64,000 nucleotides of DNA. Origin: JALHUB01 sp963719465 (GTDB taxonomy: Bacteria; Chloroflexota; Dehalococcoidia; DSTF01; JALHUB01). Numbering within the stretch: the stretch's first letter is position 1; each line of letters starts with the position of its first letter. Positions 56,784 to 64,000 of this stretch are shown in pieces. Made by a program: the position numbers and the translations under genes. The DNA lies in NCBI GenBank assembly GCA_963719465.1, contig OY970386.1, forward strand, positions 2,232,001-2,296,000. Direction: 5' to 3'. The notes under the pieces were generated by a model, which worked only from the letters and a program-made list of their open reading frames with translations, was not told the origin of the DNA and searched no databases.

Positions 56784-59210
56784 TTGGCGAAGGTAACGAC
56801 GAGAGCACGGCCGGGCGGCGGTAAGCCGTCCAGCTTCCCGATGAGGCGGACGACGGGGAAGCCGATCCCGCGCCATCGCACGGGAAGAGGGCGTCGCGGC
56901 TCGACGTTCCTGTCGACGCTGCCGCCGGTGCTCTTCCGCTGGGAGGCGCTGGGGGTGGCGCTGGTCGTCGCCGCTATCGGCGCGATCCTCTGGCTCGTGC
57001 CGGTGACCACGAGCCTGAAGGATGCCCGCGACTCGCTGGTCGAGGCGCTGGGCGCGGGCGTGTTCCTGCTAATCATCCTCGTCGCCGTGGTCGGCTGGCT
57101 GATGATCCGGCGGACGCTCTTCGTCAGTTTTTATGGCTACTGGCGTAGCTGGCTTGTCTCCCTACTTGTCGCGGGGTTCGGCCTGGGACTGCTGGCGCTC
57201 TTCCGGCCGGAGACGAAGCTGGGCGGCACGGCGCTCTCCGACGTGACTGCGGGCGGCAACTGGGGGCATGCGCTGGTCGGAAGCCCGTTCGGCGTCCTCG
57301 CCTGGCTGGCGCTGGCGGTAGCGGCAGCGGTCGCCGTCTGGCCGAGCACGTCGTGGCGGCTGGCGCGACGAAGCCCGCGGCTGGCGGTCGGACTCTGGCG
57401 CTTGCGGATGCCCCAGCGCACGTATCGCCTGGCGCGGCGGGCGGGTGACGCCATATTCCCCACAACTGTCGAGCCCGAGCCAGCGGAGCCTCTTTTTACG
57501 GATACGCTGAACTGGGCGCGGGACAGCGCGTCGCCGACGGCCGGAGCGAGCGCGTCGGGGGCGACAGCGACTGCACCAGAGAAGCCGACGGTGCCGACAG
57601 GGCCGGTAGGCGAGCCGTGGCAGACGACGTTACCTTTAGAGGGGGACGATGTCGCGGCGCCGGTCACGCCCAACGGCGGCAAGGGTCGCTGGGACATGCC
57701 ACCGCTCGATACGCTGCTGCCGGCGGGGACGGACGGAGGTGAACGGCCGGACAATGCGGCGCGCTCACGCCTCATCGTCGACACGCTGGCGAGCTTCGGC
57801 GTAGATGCGGAGGTGGCGCAGATCAACGAAGGGCCGACGGTGACGCAGTTCGGGGTCGAGCCCGGCTGGGAAATCAAGACGCGCACGATTCAGGAGCGCG
57901 ACAGCGCCGGCCGGCCGGTAATCGACCGAAACGGCCATCCGAAGATGCGAACGGAGGAGGTCTCGCGGACGCGGGTGCGGGTGAGCCAGATCACGTCGCT
58001 GGCGAACAACCTGGCGCTGGCGCTGGCGACGCCGTCGCTGCGGATCGAGGCGCCGGTGCCGGGGAAGCCGGTCGTAGGGATTGAGGTGCCGAACGTCACG
58101 ACGTCGCTGGTGACGCTGCGGAGCGTCGTCGAGAGCCCGGCGTTCCAGCGGCTGGCGGGACGCACGAAGCTGGCGCTGGCGCTTGGGAAGAGCGTGTCGG
58201 GCGAGGCGGTGGTGGCGGATCTCGCGAAGATGCCTCACCTGCTCATCGCCGGCCAGACGGGCAGCGGCAAAAGCGTGTGCATCAACTCCATCATTACGTG
58301 CCTGCTGATGCAGTCGTCGCCGGACGACGTGCGACTCATCATGATCGACCCCAAGCGCGTGGAGCTGGCGGCGTTCGCGCCGATACCGCACCTGGCGTTC
58401 TCGTCGATCGTGATCAACGTCGACAAGGTCGTCGGTACGCTGCAGGCGGTGATCCACGAGATGGAGAGCCGCTACCGGCGGTTCGCGTCGCTGGCGGTGC
58501 GGAACATCGAGGCGTTCAACCGGCATCCGAAGGCGCACCTGCGGCTGCCGTACTGGGTCGTTATCATCGACGAGCTGGCGGACTTGATGATGGCGGCGCC
58601 GTACGAAGTGGAGCGGCAGGTCTGTAGATTGGCGCAACTGGCGCGGGCGACGGGCATTCACCTGATCATCGCGACGCAACGGCCATCGGTAGACGTGGTG
58701 ACGGGGCTGATCAAGGCGAACTTCCCGACGCGCATCGCGTTCGCGGTGTCGTCGCAGGTGGACTCGCGGACGATCCTGGACGGCGGCGGCGCGGAGAAGC
58801 TGCTGGGTCGCGGCGACATGCTGTACCAGCCGACGGACGCGGCCAAGCCGAAGCGGCTGCAGGGCGTTTACGTCTCGGACCAGGAGATCGAGCGGCTGGT
58901 GGCGTTCTGGACGCAGGAGCGGTTCCGCGAGGTGCAGCGGCAGGTGTACGACGACCTGCTGAACCAGGCGCGACCGGAGGTGGACGAGCTGTTCGGGGCG
59001 GACGACCCGCTGTACGAGCGGGCACGGTCGCTGGCGATGGAGCACACGCGGATGTCAACGTCTATGCTACAGCGGCGGCTGCGGATCGGCTATCCGCGGG
59101 CGGCGCGGCTGATGGACATGCTGGAGGAGAAGGGCGTCGTCGCGGAGTCGGAGGGCGGGAGCTCGCGGCGGGTGCTGGTGCGCGAGGAGGAGGACGAGGC
59201 AGACGACTGA
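56784..59210 (+). CDS. ftsK: DNA translocase FtsK/SpoIIIE
   Basis: 808 residues from TTG 56784. A basic N-terminus is followed by about four membrane helices (about 50-190) and a Pro/Thr/Ala-rich linker. The motor comes next: VTQFGVEPGWEIKTRTIQER (alpha domain), Walker A IAGQTGSGKSVCINS near 488, and Walker B VVIIDELADLMMAAPYEVER near 592. IATQRPSVDVVTGLIKANFP follows, and a C-terminal winged-helix gamma domain MSTSMLQRRLRIGYPRAARL. It pumps chromosomal DNA at the division septum and activates dimer resolution. The linker is short for FtsK, nearer to SpoIIIE. Confidence 0.95.
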   Translation: MAKVTTRARPGGGKPSSFPMRRTTGKPIPRHRTGRGRRGSTFLSTLPPVLFRWEALGVALVVAAIGAILWLVPVTTSLKDARDSLVEALGAGVFLLIILVAVVGWLMIRRTLFVSFYGYWRSWLVSLLVAGFGLGLLALFRPETKLGGTALSDVTAGGNWGHALVGSPFGVLAWLALAVAAAVAVWPSTSWRLARRSPRLAVGLWRLRMPQRTYRLARRAGDAIFPTTVEPEPAEPLFTDTLNWARDSASPTAGASASGATATAPEKPTVPTGPVGEPWQTTLPLEGDDVAAPVTPNGGKGRWDMPPLDTLLPAGTDGGERPDNAARSRLIVDTLASFGVDAEVAQINEGPTVTQFGVEPGWEIKTRTIQERDSAGRPVIDRNGHPKMRTEEVSRTRVRVSQITSLANNLALALATPSLRIEAPVPGKPVVGIEVPNVTTSLVTLRSVVESPAFQRLAGRTKLALALGKSVSGEAVVADLAKMPHLLIAGQTGSGKSVCINSIITCLLMQSSPDDVRLIMIDPKRVELAAFAPIPHLAFSSIVINVDKVVGTLQAVIHEMESRYRRFASLAVRNIEAFNRHPKAHLRLPYWVVIIDELADLMMAAPYEVERQVCRLAQLARATGIHLIIATQRPSVDVVTGLIKANFPTRIAFAVSSQVDSRTILDGGGAEKLLGRGDMLYQPTDAAKPKRLQGVYVSDQEIERLVAFWTQERFREVQRQVYDDLLNQARPEVDELFGADDPLYERARSLAMEHTRMSTSMLQRRLRIGYPRAARLMDMLEEKGVVAESEGGSSRRVLVREEEDEADD

Positions 59211-59317
59211 TTGTCTATTGTTTGCGAAAAACGCGCGCTTTCCGAATCTGGTTGGCGCGTTTCGTTAGCCGCACGTCGCTCTACTTGTCTACTTATTTCC
59301 TCATACTGAATTGCCCC

Positions 59318-59345
59318 TTGACAAACTGATGTCTGAGTGTATACT
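59318..59345 (+). promoter_or_regulatory. Strong sigma-70-type promoter
   Basis: TTGACA (59318-59323) and TATACT (59340-59345), 16 nt apart, lie about 50 nt upstream of the secreted-protein start at 59394. Confidence 0.8.
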
Positions 59346-59393
59346 CGAATCGCTTCGGAAGGCTGGTGGCACGGTAGCTTCGGGAGGTGCATG

Positions 59394-60131
59394 ATGCGCG
59401 CAATTCTCAGGCCGAAAGTCCTTTCCGTTCTTCTGACTGCCGCCCTCGCCGTCTGCGTCGGCGTTGGTATCGCCTGGTTACTAGCGAGGCCTAGTGGCAG
59501 CGCCACATCTCAAAGTGGCGGGCCCAATGTGCCTGACTTCACAAACGTTCCGGCCACGCCGCCATTTGCGATTCCGACGGCTTTGGCCACTCCGTTGACC
59601 GACCAGCAGCGGAGCTTGGAGCCGCCACCGGGAGACCTGCCCACGCCGAGCTCATCCGCCCGAAACGCGGCAATTCCGAACACTCAGAACGTGCCGGATG
59701 GTTGGAAAGTCTATGACAATCCAAGGTTCCAGTACACCTTCGCCCTCCCTCCTGACTGGCAGACTGATATGAAACCCGAGGGAGGGTATTTCACAGTCAG
59801 TAACCCGGCGGCCGTTGCGTCCGACACGACAGGGACAATCGTTCCAGGCGTCATAGGCGGGGTCTTTGTCGGAGAACTACGCGTCGCGGCCGACGCGTCA
59901 GCGCTCGACCGTCTCACCCAGCCAAACACCTCGTTTGGCGCGTATCCGGGCACGATATGGGAAGGTGTGAGCGAAGCTGATCAGGAATACGGTGGCGCAA
60001 ACACGGTACACTTCGCGTTCGCCAGAGGCGATCTTGTGTTCGATGGAAGGCTGAACTTCCGCGTAGAAGGCTATTCAGCCCAAAGCGTCCAGGTAGCATA
60101 CCAAATCTTCCACACCATCACTCCGTATTGA
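59394..60131 (+). CDS. Exported protein of unknown function
   Basis: 245 residues from ATG 59394, with GGGAGG 6 nt upstream (ATG 59391 is the alternative). One N-terminal hydrophobic helix (VLSVLLTAALAVCVGVGIAW) anchors or exports it. A Pro/Thr/Ser-rich stalk (about 30-100) leads to a compact domain beginning WKVYDNPRFQYTFALPPDWQ, a pattern seen in PsbP-like and other small exported domains. No catalytic residues are recognised. It shares its promoter with the M23-domain gene 12 nt downstream. Confidence 0.65.
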   Translation: MRAILRPKVLSVLLTAALAVCVGVGIAWLLARPSGSATSQSGGPNVPDFTNVPATPPFAIPTALATPLTDQQRSLEPPPGDLPTPSSSARNAAIPNTQNVPDGWKVYDNPRFQYTFALPPDWQTDMKPEGGYFTVSNPAAVASDTTGTIVPGVIGGVFVGELRVAADASALDRLTQPNTSFGAYPGTIWEGVSEADQEYGGANTVHFAFARGDLVFDGRLNFRVEGYSAQSVQVAYQIFHTITPY

Positions 60132-60143
60132 CGGAGGAGACCG

Positions 60144-61403
60144 ATGTTGCGACGGATCGCGTTGTTCATCGGACTGGCTGCTATGTCAGCGGCAATTGCC
60201 TTCCCATTTCTTTCTCCTTCTTCGCCAGTGTCATCGTATGCTCTGAATGGCGGTGAGTTCTGGAGATTGCCGTGGAGAGCCGACACCAGTCTTCAGGTTT
60301 CAGGGAACGGCTATAACGAGGATACGCATACTGGCATAAACGCCCACGCCCTCGACTTTGGAGTGTCGGGAGTCGGAATCGAAGGTGACGCGATCGTGGC
60401 GATTCAAGAGGGAATCGTGACTGCACAAGTGCACGACGTGTCCCAATGCGGTCCTCAGTATCTGGCGGGAAATTACATCGAGATCGAAGATGACGGCGGA
60501 TTCGTCTCGCATTACGCGCATCTCAGCGTGGTTGGAAGGAACGTCAGCGACTACATAGAGCCCGGCTGGATTATCGGGCAAGCCGGGCACACTGGCTATG
60601 TCGATCCGTGTGATTCAACTGGTGCCCATCTTCATTTCAGGGTCACCGGTTGCCCCACCTTAAGCGACAATTGTATCCCCGAACCCATGTCAGACCAATG
60701 CGGTCCATGGCCTAACATTTCATGTGCATATCAAGGCGTGGAGTATGCATTTAGCGACGACCCCTCGGCCCTCGATCCCTCGTGGAAGAGCAACTGGCAC
60801 GTTTCCGACAATGCCGGGGTGGGCTACGACTCGAACGGCTTTGGAGATGGAGATATCCAGGAGCGCTATCGTTGGCTAGGGCTCGCCTACAGCGGTTACT
60901 ATGTCGTGGGCAAGCCGATCAGCTTCTTTGGGCTGTCTCCCTACGTCTTTCGCAACACCCTTGGCGCCTATAGCGGTGCGATGCAGATGTTCGGGAGCCC
61001 CAACGATCAGTTCGGCGTCAGCATTATCGCCCATGGAGACGGGGTACAGCCCGCGTCGTCAGATGACCCGAATTCCGCCGCCTTTTGGATATATGGTGAT
61101 TTCTGGTCCGCGTACGTCCACAACCACGAGGGGACGAGCACACCGTACATGTATTACATCGGTTATCCGACGAGCTCTGAGGCTACGCGGAAGGACTACC
61201 GACGGGAAGAGCCCGGTAAGCTCAATCTGCCCGTCTGTGTGAACCGTGACTTTCAGGTGCAAACGGCGGGCCAGATCTGCAAACGCTTCCTGCTCGATGA
61301 CCGGATCCTCGTCGTCTTTCCAGATGAGGGCTTGCTTGCCATGGCCCCATACTGCGACGCGTACAAGCCCGTCATCGACGGCGGCGTTTATGTCCGCCAG
61401 TGA
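60144..61403 (+). CDS. M23 (LytM-type) peptidase-domain protein, 3' end probably chimeric
   Basis: 419 residues. A signal peptide (about 1-30) precedes an M23 domain with HALDFGVSG near 68, HYAHLSVVG near 127 and GAHLHFRVTG near 164, the metal and catalytic histidines of LytM endopeptidases. A second part (about 220-350) is unassigned. From about 61200 the frame runs antisense through the 3' end of a serine integrase gene, so the last 65 or so residues are probably an accidental read-through created by element insertion. The native C-terminus is then missing. It is coupled by 12 nt to the gene upstream. Confidence 0.75.
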   Translation: MLRRIALFIGLAAMSAAIAFPFLSPSSPVSSYALNGGEFWRLPWRADTSLQVSGNGYNEDTHTGINAHALDFGVSGVGIEGDAIVAIQEGIVTAQVHDVSQCGPQYLAGNYIEIEDDGGFVSHYAHLSVVGRNVSDYIEPGWIIGQAGHTGYVDPCDSTGAHLHFRVTGCPTLSDNCIPEPMSDQCGPWPNISCAYQGVEYAFSDDPSALDPSWKSNWHVSDNAGVGYDSNGFGDGDIQERYRWLGLAYSGYYVVGKPISFFGLSPYVFRNTLGAYSGAMQMFGSPNDQFGVSIIAHGDGVQPASSDDPNSAAFWIYGDFWSAYVHNHEGTSTPYMYYIGYPTSSEATRKDYRREEPGKLNLPVCVNRDFQVQTAGQICKRFLLDDRILVVFPDEGLLAMAPYCDAYKPVIDGGVYVRQ

Positions 61404-62843
61404 TTCTTCGACGCGCTGTAGCTCACGCTGGGCGCTGGCAGCCTCATCGCGGCGGTGATCGATGCGCCGACGCTCGGCTTCCAGTATGAGAATCTCATCG
61501 TCGTAGCGAGCCCGCGACAAGCGATCCATCGAGACGGCAACGGAGAGGTCGTCGATGGCTTTCTGGATCCGCTTCAAGTCGCCTGCTGCCGGGGCCAACT
61601 GCCCGGCTAAGATCGCCTTGCGGGCTTCCAGCGACGCTATGTAATCGCCGACGGCTTGACGTTGAGCGTCTTTGTCTTTCAGTAGATCACGGACAGCCAC
61701 CAGGACGCTATGCTCGATCTCATTGGCTGGCAGTGGCGGGCAGGTACAAACAAGCTCTTTGCCGCGGCGCTGGCGCGCGTTGCGGGCCGGGCAACGATAG
61801 ACGCGTCTCCCGGTGCGGCCGTCCGCGCGGGCGGAATATCTGTAGTTACATGCCTCTGAATGAATCAGCCCGGCCAGCGGCCAGCCCAAGCGTTTGGAAT
61901 TGCCATTACGTCTATTCGTTGCCAGCCGCTCCTGTATGGCGTCAAAGTGTTCGGGCGTGATGAGCGCCAGCAGCTTGCCATCCTTGTCTCGAAGCTCAAC
62001 CTCAACAGGGTCTTGCTTCTCAGTCTTCAGGTGGCCGCGCGACCTTCCGCCAAACTGGTAGAGTCCTTTAAGGCAGGTGTTCTTTAAGATCGACAGCACG
62101 CTTGCCCCATCCCATGTTTCTCGATTTCGAACACGATTGCGCCACTGGGCAGATCGCATCGATGGGGCGGGAACTCGGTCTTTTGACAATACGTCAGCGA
62201 TCCGCTCGCTGCCTTGCCCGGATTCAAATAGGTTGATAATTCGGAGTACTACAGCCGATTCGTTCGGTCTTAACTCGAAATACCCTTTTGTTTTGAGGCC
62301 AGAATCCGGGTCTTTGACTTTTGGCACCCATTTGATCCACAGCGGAAGCGCGCCGCCGCTGAACTCGCCTTGCTCCGCGTGCTTGACCCGGCCATCGCGC
62401 ATCCGCCGGGTGATATCCTCATAGTCGGCGCTCCCTTGTACGCCGGTCATCGCGGCGATCACGGGGGCGAATCGGCCATTAAGCGGCGGCTCATCCTGGC
62501 AGAACCTGATCCCGTCGCCATGCTTCCTTGACTGAAGCAACCAGTACGGAAAATCGCCGCCCTCAAGTCCGGCACAGAACCGGTCACAGTAGGCGAATAC
62601 AATTGCTTGGATCTCGCCGCGCTCAAGCCGATCCCAAGCTGACCAGAAAATCGGGCGCGTCTCCGGGTGGTTCGGTTGTAGCTCATCGCGCCGGCTGACT
62701 ACCTCATCGAGCACGTCAAGGCATTCATAGCCATTCGCCGCGCACCACGTCAAAATCTTGTCGCGCTGTGAAGCCGGGCTCGTGCGATCATCCGCCGCCT
62801 GTTCGTCGGTACTGACTCGCGTGATGCCAAGCGCTGTCTTCAT
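61059..62843 (-). CDS. Large serine recombinase (phage integrase type)
   Basis: 594 residues as the frame reads, though the last 50 or so (after TDGQIELTGLFPS, about 61200) overlap the M23 gene and may not belong to the ancestral protein. The resolvase domain keeps the catalytic serine in ITRVSTDEQAADDRTSPASQ (Ser near 11) and VFAYCDRFCAG, followed by the recombinase domain, a zinc-ribbon-like CNYRYSARADG...YRCPARNA segment with CTCPPL, and a coiled coil (LQRVEESLADINAAV). Such enzymes integrate and excise phages and other elements between attP and attB. It sits at the left edge of the element. Confidence 0.88.
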   Translation of the reverse strand: MKTALGITRVSTDEQAADDRTSPASQRDKILTWCAANGYECLDVLDEVVSRRDELQPNHPETRPIFWSAWDRLERGEIQAIVFAYCDRFCAGLEGGDFPYWLLQSRKHGDGIRFCQDEPPLNGRFAPVIAAMTGVQGSADYEDITRRMRDGRVKHAEQGEFSGGALPLWIKWVPKVKDPDSGLKTKGYFELRPNESAVVLRIINLFESGQGSERIADVLSKDRVPAPSMRSAQWRNRVRNRETWDGASVLSILKNTCLKGLYQFGGRSRGHLKTEKQDPVEVELRDKDGKLLALITPEHFDAIQERLATNRRNGNSKRLGWPLAGLIHSEACNYRYSARADGRTGRRVYRCPARNARQRRGKELVCTCPPLPANEIEHSVLVAVRDLLKDKDAQRQAVGDYIASLEARKAILAGQLAPAAGDLKRIQKAIDDLSVAVSMDRLSRARYDDEILILEAERRRIDHRRDEAASAQRELQRVEESLADINAAVDDGLVRVAVWGHGKQALIWKDDEDPVIEQEAFADLARRLHLKVTVHTDGQIELTGLFPSVVLPRSLRARRITDVIHVRCARPLVVVDVRGPEITIYPKGGGIRVI

Positions 62844-63008
62844 ATCTCTCCTGCCTTCAGTATCGGCAGATCCGCGCTGTTCTCAAGGCTTCACTAGGTA
62901 GAAACGGGGAAGGCAAGGAATCGTTACAAAAGATGGTACAAGCCGGGGAAGGAACGCGCAACGGGCACAGAGACCCCGTGTAAGGCTCTCAGAGCCGATT
63001 CTGACGGT
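62844..63008. other. Short non-coding gap in the prophage
   Basis: About 165 nt upstream of the integrase. AGGAGAGATATG-like spacing gives a ribosome site for the integrase. No other signal is clear. Confidence 0.4.
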
Positions 63009-63248
63009 TTAATTGAGGAAAGGGTGTGGAGGAGAGTCAGCTGCCTTTTGATCTGCGCGACAGCAGCGACAAGTGGGGCTATAACCCCACGCATCACTAG
63101 AGTCGGGGTCAAAGTGACTCGAATCGAGCGGCTGCCAGATGTCCGGGCCAATGCCCTGCCCGCAACGGTGACAAAGGCGCATCATGTGGCCGTTGAAGCG
63201 TCGGGTGTTGTAGGACAGATATTGCGTCTTGTGGCGGTACAAGGTCAC
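63009..63248 (-). CDS. Small phage zinc-finger/HNH-like protein
   Basis: 79 residues from GTG 63248, overlapping the minor-head stop as GTGA. It has RLCHRCGQGIGPDIWQ near 26, SSHFDPDSSDAWGYSP and TCRCCRADQKAA, that is CxxC...H...CxxC, like the zinc-binding half of HNH-type or 'recombination endonuclease VII'-like small proteins. No full nuclease motif (paired His and Asn) is certain. The coupling to the head gene makes it a phage structural-cluster or packaging accessory gene. Confidence 0.6.
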   Translation of the reverse strand: MTLYRHKTQYLSYNTRRFNGHMMRLCHRCGQGIGPDIWQPLDSSHFDPDSSDAWGYSPTCRCCRADQKAADSPPHPFLN

Positions 63249-64000
63249 GCACCCGTCCACGGCTGAAGCGGGGCTGTCCAATGCTCGGGGATGACGGGTA
63301 GCAAGGTACAGCGACAAGTCGGATGAAGTGGGGGATGTTGATCCCCAGAAGAGAAGGATGCGCCTACAGCTACAACTTCGCCGTTGAGCGCCGCACATGG
63401 GTCGCAAGTCTTCTCATCCTGCGAGGTCTCCCACTCTTTGCGCTCTATGCCATTACGGCTGTACGTCTGTTGAGACGCGAAGGACGTTGCACGACATACC
63501 TCCGTTGTGGCAATAGTCCGAGCCCGCCCTTTCGACAAGTCCGGCCAGCTCTCCCCGACCATGGTTTTCACGAGCCGGGCCGTCGCGTCTATGTCGAGAC
63601 CGGCAGACGCACCCGTGACAAGCGCCTTGCCGATCTGATCCTGGGTAGTTGTGTCGATCTTCGCCCTGATGTTCTCAGTAGCCGTTTGCAAGACTTCCAG
63701 TACGGCGGGATTCGACAGAGTAAAAGACCCAGCTATTCCGAGCTGGCGAAGAGCTATCTGCCCGCCGAAGTCGGCATTGCTGACGCTGGCGTTGTTGAGG
63801 AGCTCACTCAAGGCATCGAAAAGCGCTTTGCCGTCCCCACCTGCCCACGTGCTGATCGTTGCCTTTAGCGCGGCAAGCAGCGCTGCCAGATCCGCGTTGC
63901 TGGCGGATTTGGCGATCCGCGCGTATTCAGATACTGCGATCTGGGCCCAATTTTCAACAGGAAATTGGACGTTCAGGAGCTTGCACCATCTGGCAATGCT
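63245..64000 (-). CDS. Phage minor head protein, SPP1 gp7/Mu F-like (partial, runs off right edge)
   Basis: The minus-strand frame is open from the right window edge to TGA 63245, at least 251 residues; the start lies outside. The first part is helical (for example WAQIAVSEYARIAKSASNAD). The C-terminal domain is typical of phage Mu F/SPP1 gp7: RARTIATTEVCRATSFASQQ, EWETSQDEKTCDPCAALNGE and HPPLHPTCRCTLLPV, with the CxxC and PPxHPxCRC signature. These proteins sit near the portal and act in head assembly and DNA delivery. This is the strongest evidence that the right end of the window is phage-derived. Confidence 0.85.
   Translation of the reverse strand, partial: SIARWCKLLNVQFPVENWAQIAVSEYARIAKSASNADLAALLAALKATISTWAGGDGKALFDALSELLNNASVSNADFGGQIALRQLGIAGSFTLSNPAVLEVLQTATENIRAKIDTTTQDQIGKALVTGASAGLDIDATARLVKTMVGESWPDLSKGRARTIATTEVCRATSFASQQTYSRNGIERKEWETSQDEKTCDPCAALNGEVVAVGASFSSGDQHPPLHPTCRCTLLPVIPEHWTAPLQPWTGA

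Larger units (their letters stand above)
61200..64000 (-). mobile_element. Left end of a probable prophage or phage-like element
   Basis: From about 61.2 kb to the window end all three genes point left and are mobile: a serine integrase at the border, a small zinc protein and an SPP1 gp7/Mu F-like minor head protein. The integrase C-terminus overlaps the broken-off M23 gene, the expected arrangement for attL beside a terminal integrase. Codon use is less GC-rich than the housekeeping genes. The right end and attR are outside the window, so size and completeness are unknown. The left border is estimated, not mapped. Confidence 0.7.

Overview
The window is 64 kb of GC-rich bacterial chromosome, almost fully coding, with many ATGA, GTGA and TTGA stop/start overlaps and frequent GTG and TTG starts. 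Gene content (LL-diaminopimelate aminotransferase route to lysine, archaeal-type phosphoglycerate mutase, PurS, short-form HisG with HisZ, Tat translocase, zinc-type L32, intergenic palindromes) best fits the Chloroflexota, probably a Dehalococcoidia-like lineage. No rRNA or tRNA is present to confirm this. At least four genes (dinB, purC, hisC and a lipoprotein) each carry one surplus base, so this may be an assembly with residual indel errors.

Layout. 1-1.25 kb: a DUF262 protein running off the left edge and a small double zinc-ribbon protein. 1.4-5.4 kb: glycolate oxidase operon glcDEF. 5.4-7.7 kb: an APH/AAA fusion kinase and a TetR regulator. 8.1-12.2 kb: a cyclic-di-GMP module made of a class I c-di-GMP riboswitch, a terminator, a FliA/WhiG-type sigma factor, an HD-GYP phosphodiesterase, a short transcription unit under a promoter with three GAC-N2-GTC sites, and a membrane protein with a degenerate GGDEF domain. 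12.3-16.6 kb: a Cys-rich unknown, hflX and two beta-propeller-type lipoproteins. 16.6-27.4 kb (minus): dapL, a GT-C-like membrane protein, dapF, dinB, miaA, tpiA, apgM, pgk, polyprenyl diphosphate synthase, rpiB and the Sua5/YwlC gene. 27.5-35 kb (plus): guaA, purD, purE, a cupin, purB, a membrane protein, purC and purS. 36-43.4 kb (minus): hisB, hisC, hisD, a phospholipase C-like protein, a tandem HisG-HisG fusion and hisZ. 43.6-51.9 kb: NfeD protease with its SPFH partner, RNase H, birA, a MurE-like ligase, RNase P RNA, a second RNase H, a recombinase lacking its catalytic serine and a coiled-coil zinc-ribbon protein. 52-59.2 kb (plus): DUF177-rpmF-fabD-nusB-acpP, tatA/B-tatC, type 4 uracil-DNA glycosylase and ftsK. 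59.3-64 kb: a secreted protein, an M23 peptidase gene and the left end of a probable prophage (serine integrase, small zinc protein, minor head protein).

Three threads cut across the genes. First, a family of short intergenic hairpins with different stems but a common CTACGG-like tail sits between operon genes. At purE and hisB the hairpin is bracketed by two copies of the downstream gene's start region, and at miaA it is read as an N-terminal extension. Second, an element of about 200 bp occurs twice, each time in front of a gene. Third, the c-di-GMP riboswitch places a whole sigma regulon candidate under second-messenger control, with turnover enzymes next door.
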